From Trichopria drosophilae (taxonomy: Eukaryota > Arthropoda > Insecta > Hymenoptera > Diapriidae): a stretch of DNA of 64,000 nt. The number at the start of each line of letters is the position of its first letter. The first letter of the stretch is position 1. This document shows, piece by piece, positions 61,901-64,000 of the stretch. The notes beneath the pieces were generated by a model. It made no database searches. It had not been told where the DNA came from and saw nothing but the letters and a program-made list of their open reading frames with translations. Both the position numbers and the translations under genes were made by a program. The stretch is from assembly GCA_030407085.1 (NCBI GenBank), contig CM059585.1, positions 87,310,501 through 87,374,500 on the forward strand, given 5' to 3'.

Positions 61901-64000
61901 GTTCGGTTTTCATGGTACATGCATGACAGGAAGGAAGTCACAGACAAAAATAGCTCATTATAAAAAGAAATTGTTAAAATAATGCAACTGAAATGGTATA
62001 ACAAAAAACTAAAATACATTTTGAATGACGGATAAACGAATTATTCACATGAAATTGTACGTGTGCAAAATTTGACGTTTTCCTTCTTACGTAAAAGTAT
62101 GAATCCGTTAACATTTCACGAACGGAAGTTTAAACTATCCATTGTATACATCCACTGATGTAAAGAATGTTTTTAGAATATTCGTGTAAATTATGACAAA
62201 TAATTTTTATTAACGATTATCCGTTAAATAGTATAATTAATATGATCTGCGTTTCTTAAATGGAAACATACTCAAGATAAAAAGTTTTGATATTTTGAAA
62301 CTCGATACGAGTTTTCAATGTCAAGATTTTTGTTGAAAAATCTGAAGGACGAAATTAATCTCAGCTCACTATAGTTGGCCATTTCATAATCGGAAGCTCG
62401 ATATTTTATCACTGTGTATAGAAGTAAATTCTGTTCGTTTCGAATTAATGAACTCAAAATAGTGTTCTCCGAGTTACGAAACTTTTCGATAAGTTTTGTG
62501 AATGTGGTCCTCATTTAATGAAATTTATTTCCTTCAATTTTTAGTTTTAGGGATCGACTTAGTTTAGAACATATATTCGTATTTTTTTGTCGAAATCTTG
62601 TCTGTTTTTTTAACAAAAATTGTATATATCTTACAGTAGATAAAGTAGATCAATGTTAACAGTTGAATAAAATAAAATTACGCTTAATGAATAAAATTGT
62701 ATAATTTAATTTAAAGTAATATACTCGAGAATTACTTAAGTAATATTTTAATTTTACCAATACCAAAAATTATCGATTCTCTGGAACTCATTTTATAATA
62801 TTTGAATTAAATGACCAATGAAAGTAAATAACAAAATATAGGACAACATTTTTAATAGTTGATATTTATAATGGACTCATTTTTTTACTTAATAATATTT
62901 CCTAATCTCAGTCAACTCAAAATATAAAATAATTTATATACTCGCAAAAATAAACTTATTACCAAAAAAAAGAGTTGAATTTTTCATTATTTATTAGTTT
63001 TATGATCTTGACTTGTCGTATGTCATTAGAAATCATTGAAATGTTTCATTTTTAATATAAAATATTTTATTTTTGGTATTTTCTGGTTATAAATAACTAA
63101 CAGCAATTTATTCAACGCTAGTTGAATAGTGAACAAAAGTATTATATATTGTTTTGTGTACTGGTTCTTTCACTTTAGAATTATTATTATTGAAATATAA
63201 GTTAATCTATTATTAACACATAGTTATTTCAACCGTGGTAATAAATAAAAGTAACCTCTTTTTTAGTTATAGTGATGATTTTGATAATAAGTATGTTAGG
63301 AAAATGAAAAGAACAAAGAAACAATTTTTTAAAAATAATTTACTTAAAATTTTGTTTATACTTATATTAAAAATAAAAGTTGTATGCTTATAATTATATA
63401 ATAAATAAAGAGAGAAAATACCAATATATAAAATAAAAACTTTTTTTTTTGTTTAAGTATATATTAAACAAAATGTGTTGTTCTTTTTCTTTTTCTAAAA
63501 TTACATAACATTTTTTATTTTAATTAAAACATTAAGTGTTAAGTAACATAATCAAGTGGTTAATTGGCATTTTAAATTAGTTCTAACACCCATATTAAAA
63601 AAAGATAAAATGAACGATAAAGATAAGAATATTAAATAACATCTATTAAAAAAAAACAATAATCTGCTTTCGCGAACCTTTTTTTTCTTGAATTAAAAGT
63701 TTTATTAACTAGAAGGAAAAAACATTTGTTATAAATTGTAAAGAAAAAGTCTCTTTATTGTATTCAATATTGGTTGTTAGAAGTAGACATTTCCCATAAA
63801 AATTGCCTATGATTCAAAACATCGAAGATGGTCATTACACTGTCAGGGTTTTCTTGAATTGTCCAAAACAAAACTGACTGTTCCTCTAAATATTATCAAA
63901 ATAGATTTTTAACGTTTAATTCTAAAAAACTATTTAAAATAATGTGTGTAAAAAATGTCAGTAAAATCCATAAAATGTTTGGTATTTAATTAATTGACCT
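58941..64000. other. AT-rich sequence, no gene seen
   Basis: Very AT-rich, with poly-A/T runs. Only short frames, none with motifs. No repeat pair stood out by eye. Confidence 0.45.

Overview
The window looks like about 64 kb of an AT-rich insect nuclear genome. Supporting signs are coding exons split by long introns with GT-AG splice sites, many foldback and MITE-like repeats, a fragment of a Penelope-like retroelement, and a short TTAGG-type tract. The order is not settled; Hymenoptera is possible. Nothing looks bacterial, and no operons or CRISPR arrays were seen.

There are two genes I can name. At the left edge, on the minus strand, is the first coding exon (20-127) of an E2F-family transcription factor of the E2F4/5 type; the rest of that gene lies outside the window. 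Upstream of it is a GC-richer stretch of about 320 bp that looks like a promoter, with E2F-like and CCAAT/E-box motifs. It may be bidirectional, because a small plus-strand reading frame opens at 452. The main gene is an adenosine receptor (AdoR), a class A GPCR on the minus strand. Its three coding exons are 37668-38124, 21776-21987 and 15740-16624, and they join in frame to 517 residues. They are separated by introns of 15.7 kb and 5.15 kb. A candidate acceptor at 38273 suggests that the 5' UTR continues into more distal exons. A GC-rich island at 46.08-46.50 kb is a possible but unproven distal promoter or exon.

Layout: 1-640, E2F exon and divergent promoter. 640-15410, gene-poor and repeat-rich. 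This part holds a long inverted repeat (8528-11000) carrying a nested 1,015-bp Penelope-like insertion with a GIY-YIG endonuclease frame, a hammerhead-ribozyme-like end and a 12-bp target duplication. It also holds palindromic CGTAAAG foldbacks and a cluster of MITE copies just downstream of AdoR. 15410-38272, AdoR with repeat-filled introns. 38273-64000, mostly AT-rich sequence with dispersed foldback repeats, two uncharacterised AT-rich reading frames near 56.5 and 57.4 kb, and a 1.1-kb terminal-inverted-repeat element at 57842-58940.

I found no clear case of a new multi-gene system. The most distinctive items are the nested retroelement and ribozyme, the AdoR structure with its changed ligand-pocket residues, the E2F divergent promoter, and several families of short palindromic elements shared between distant parts of the window.
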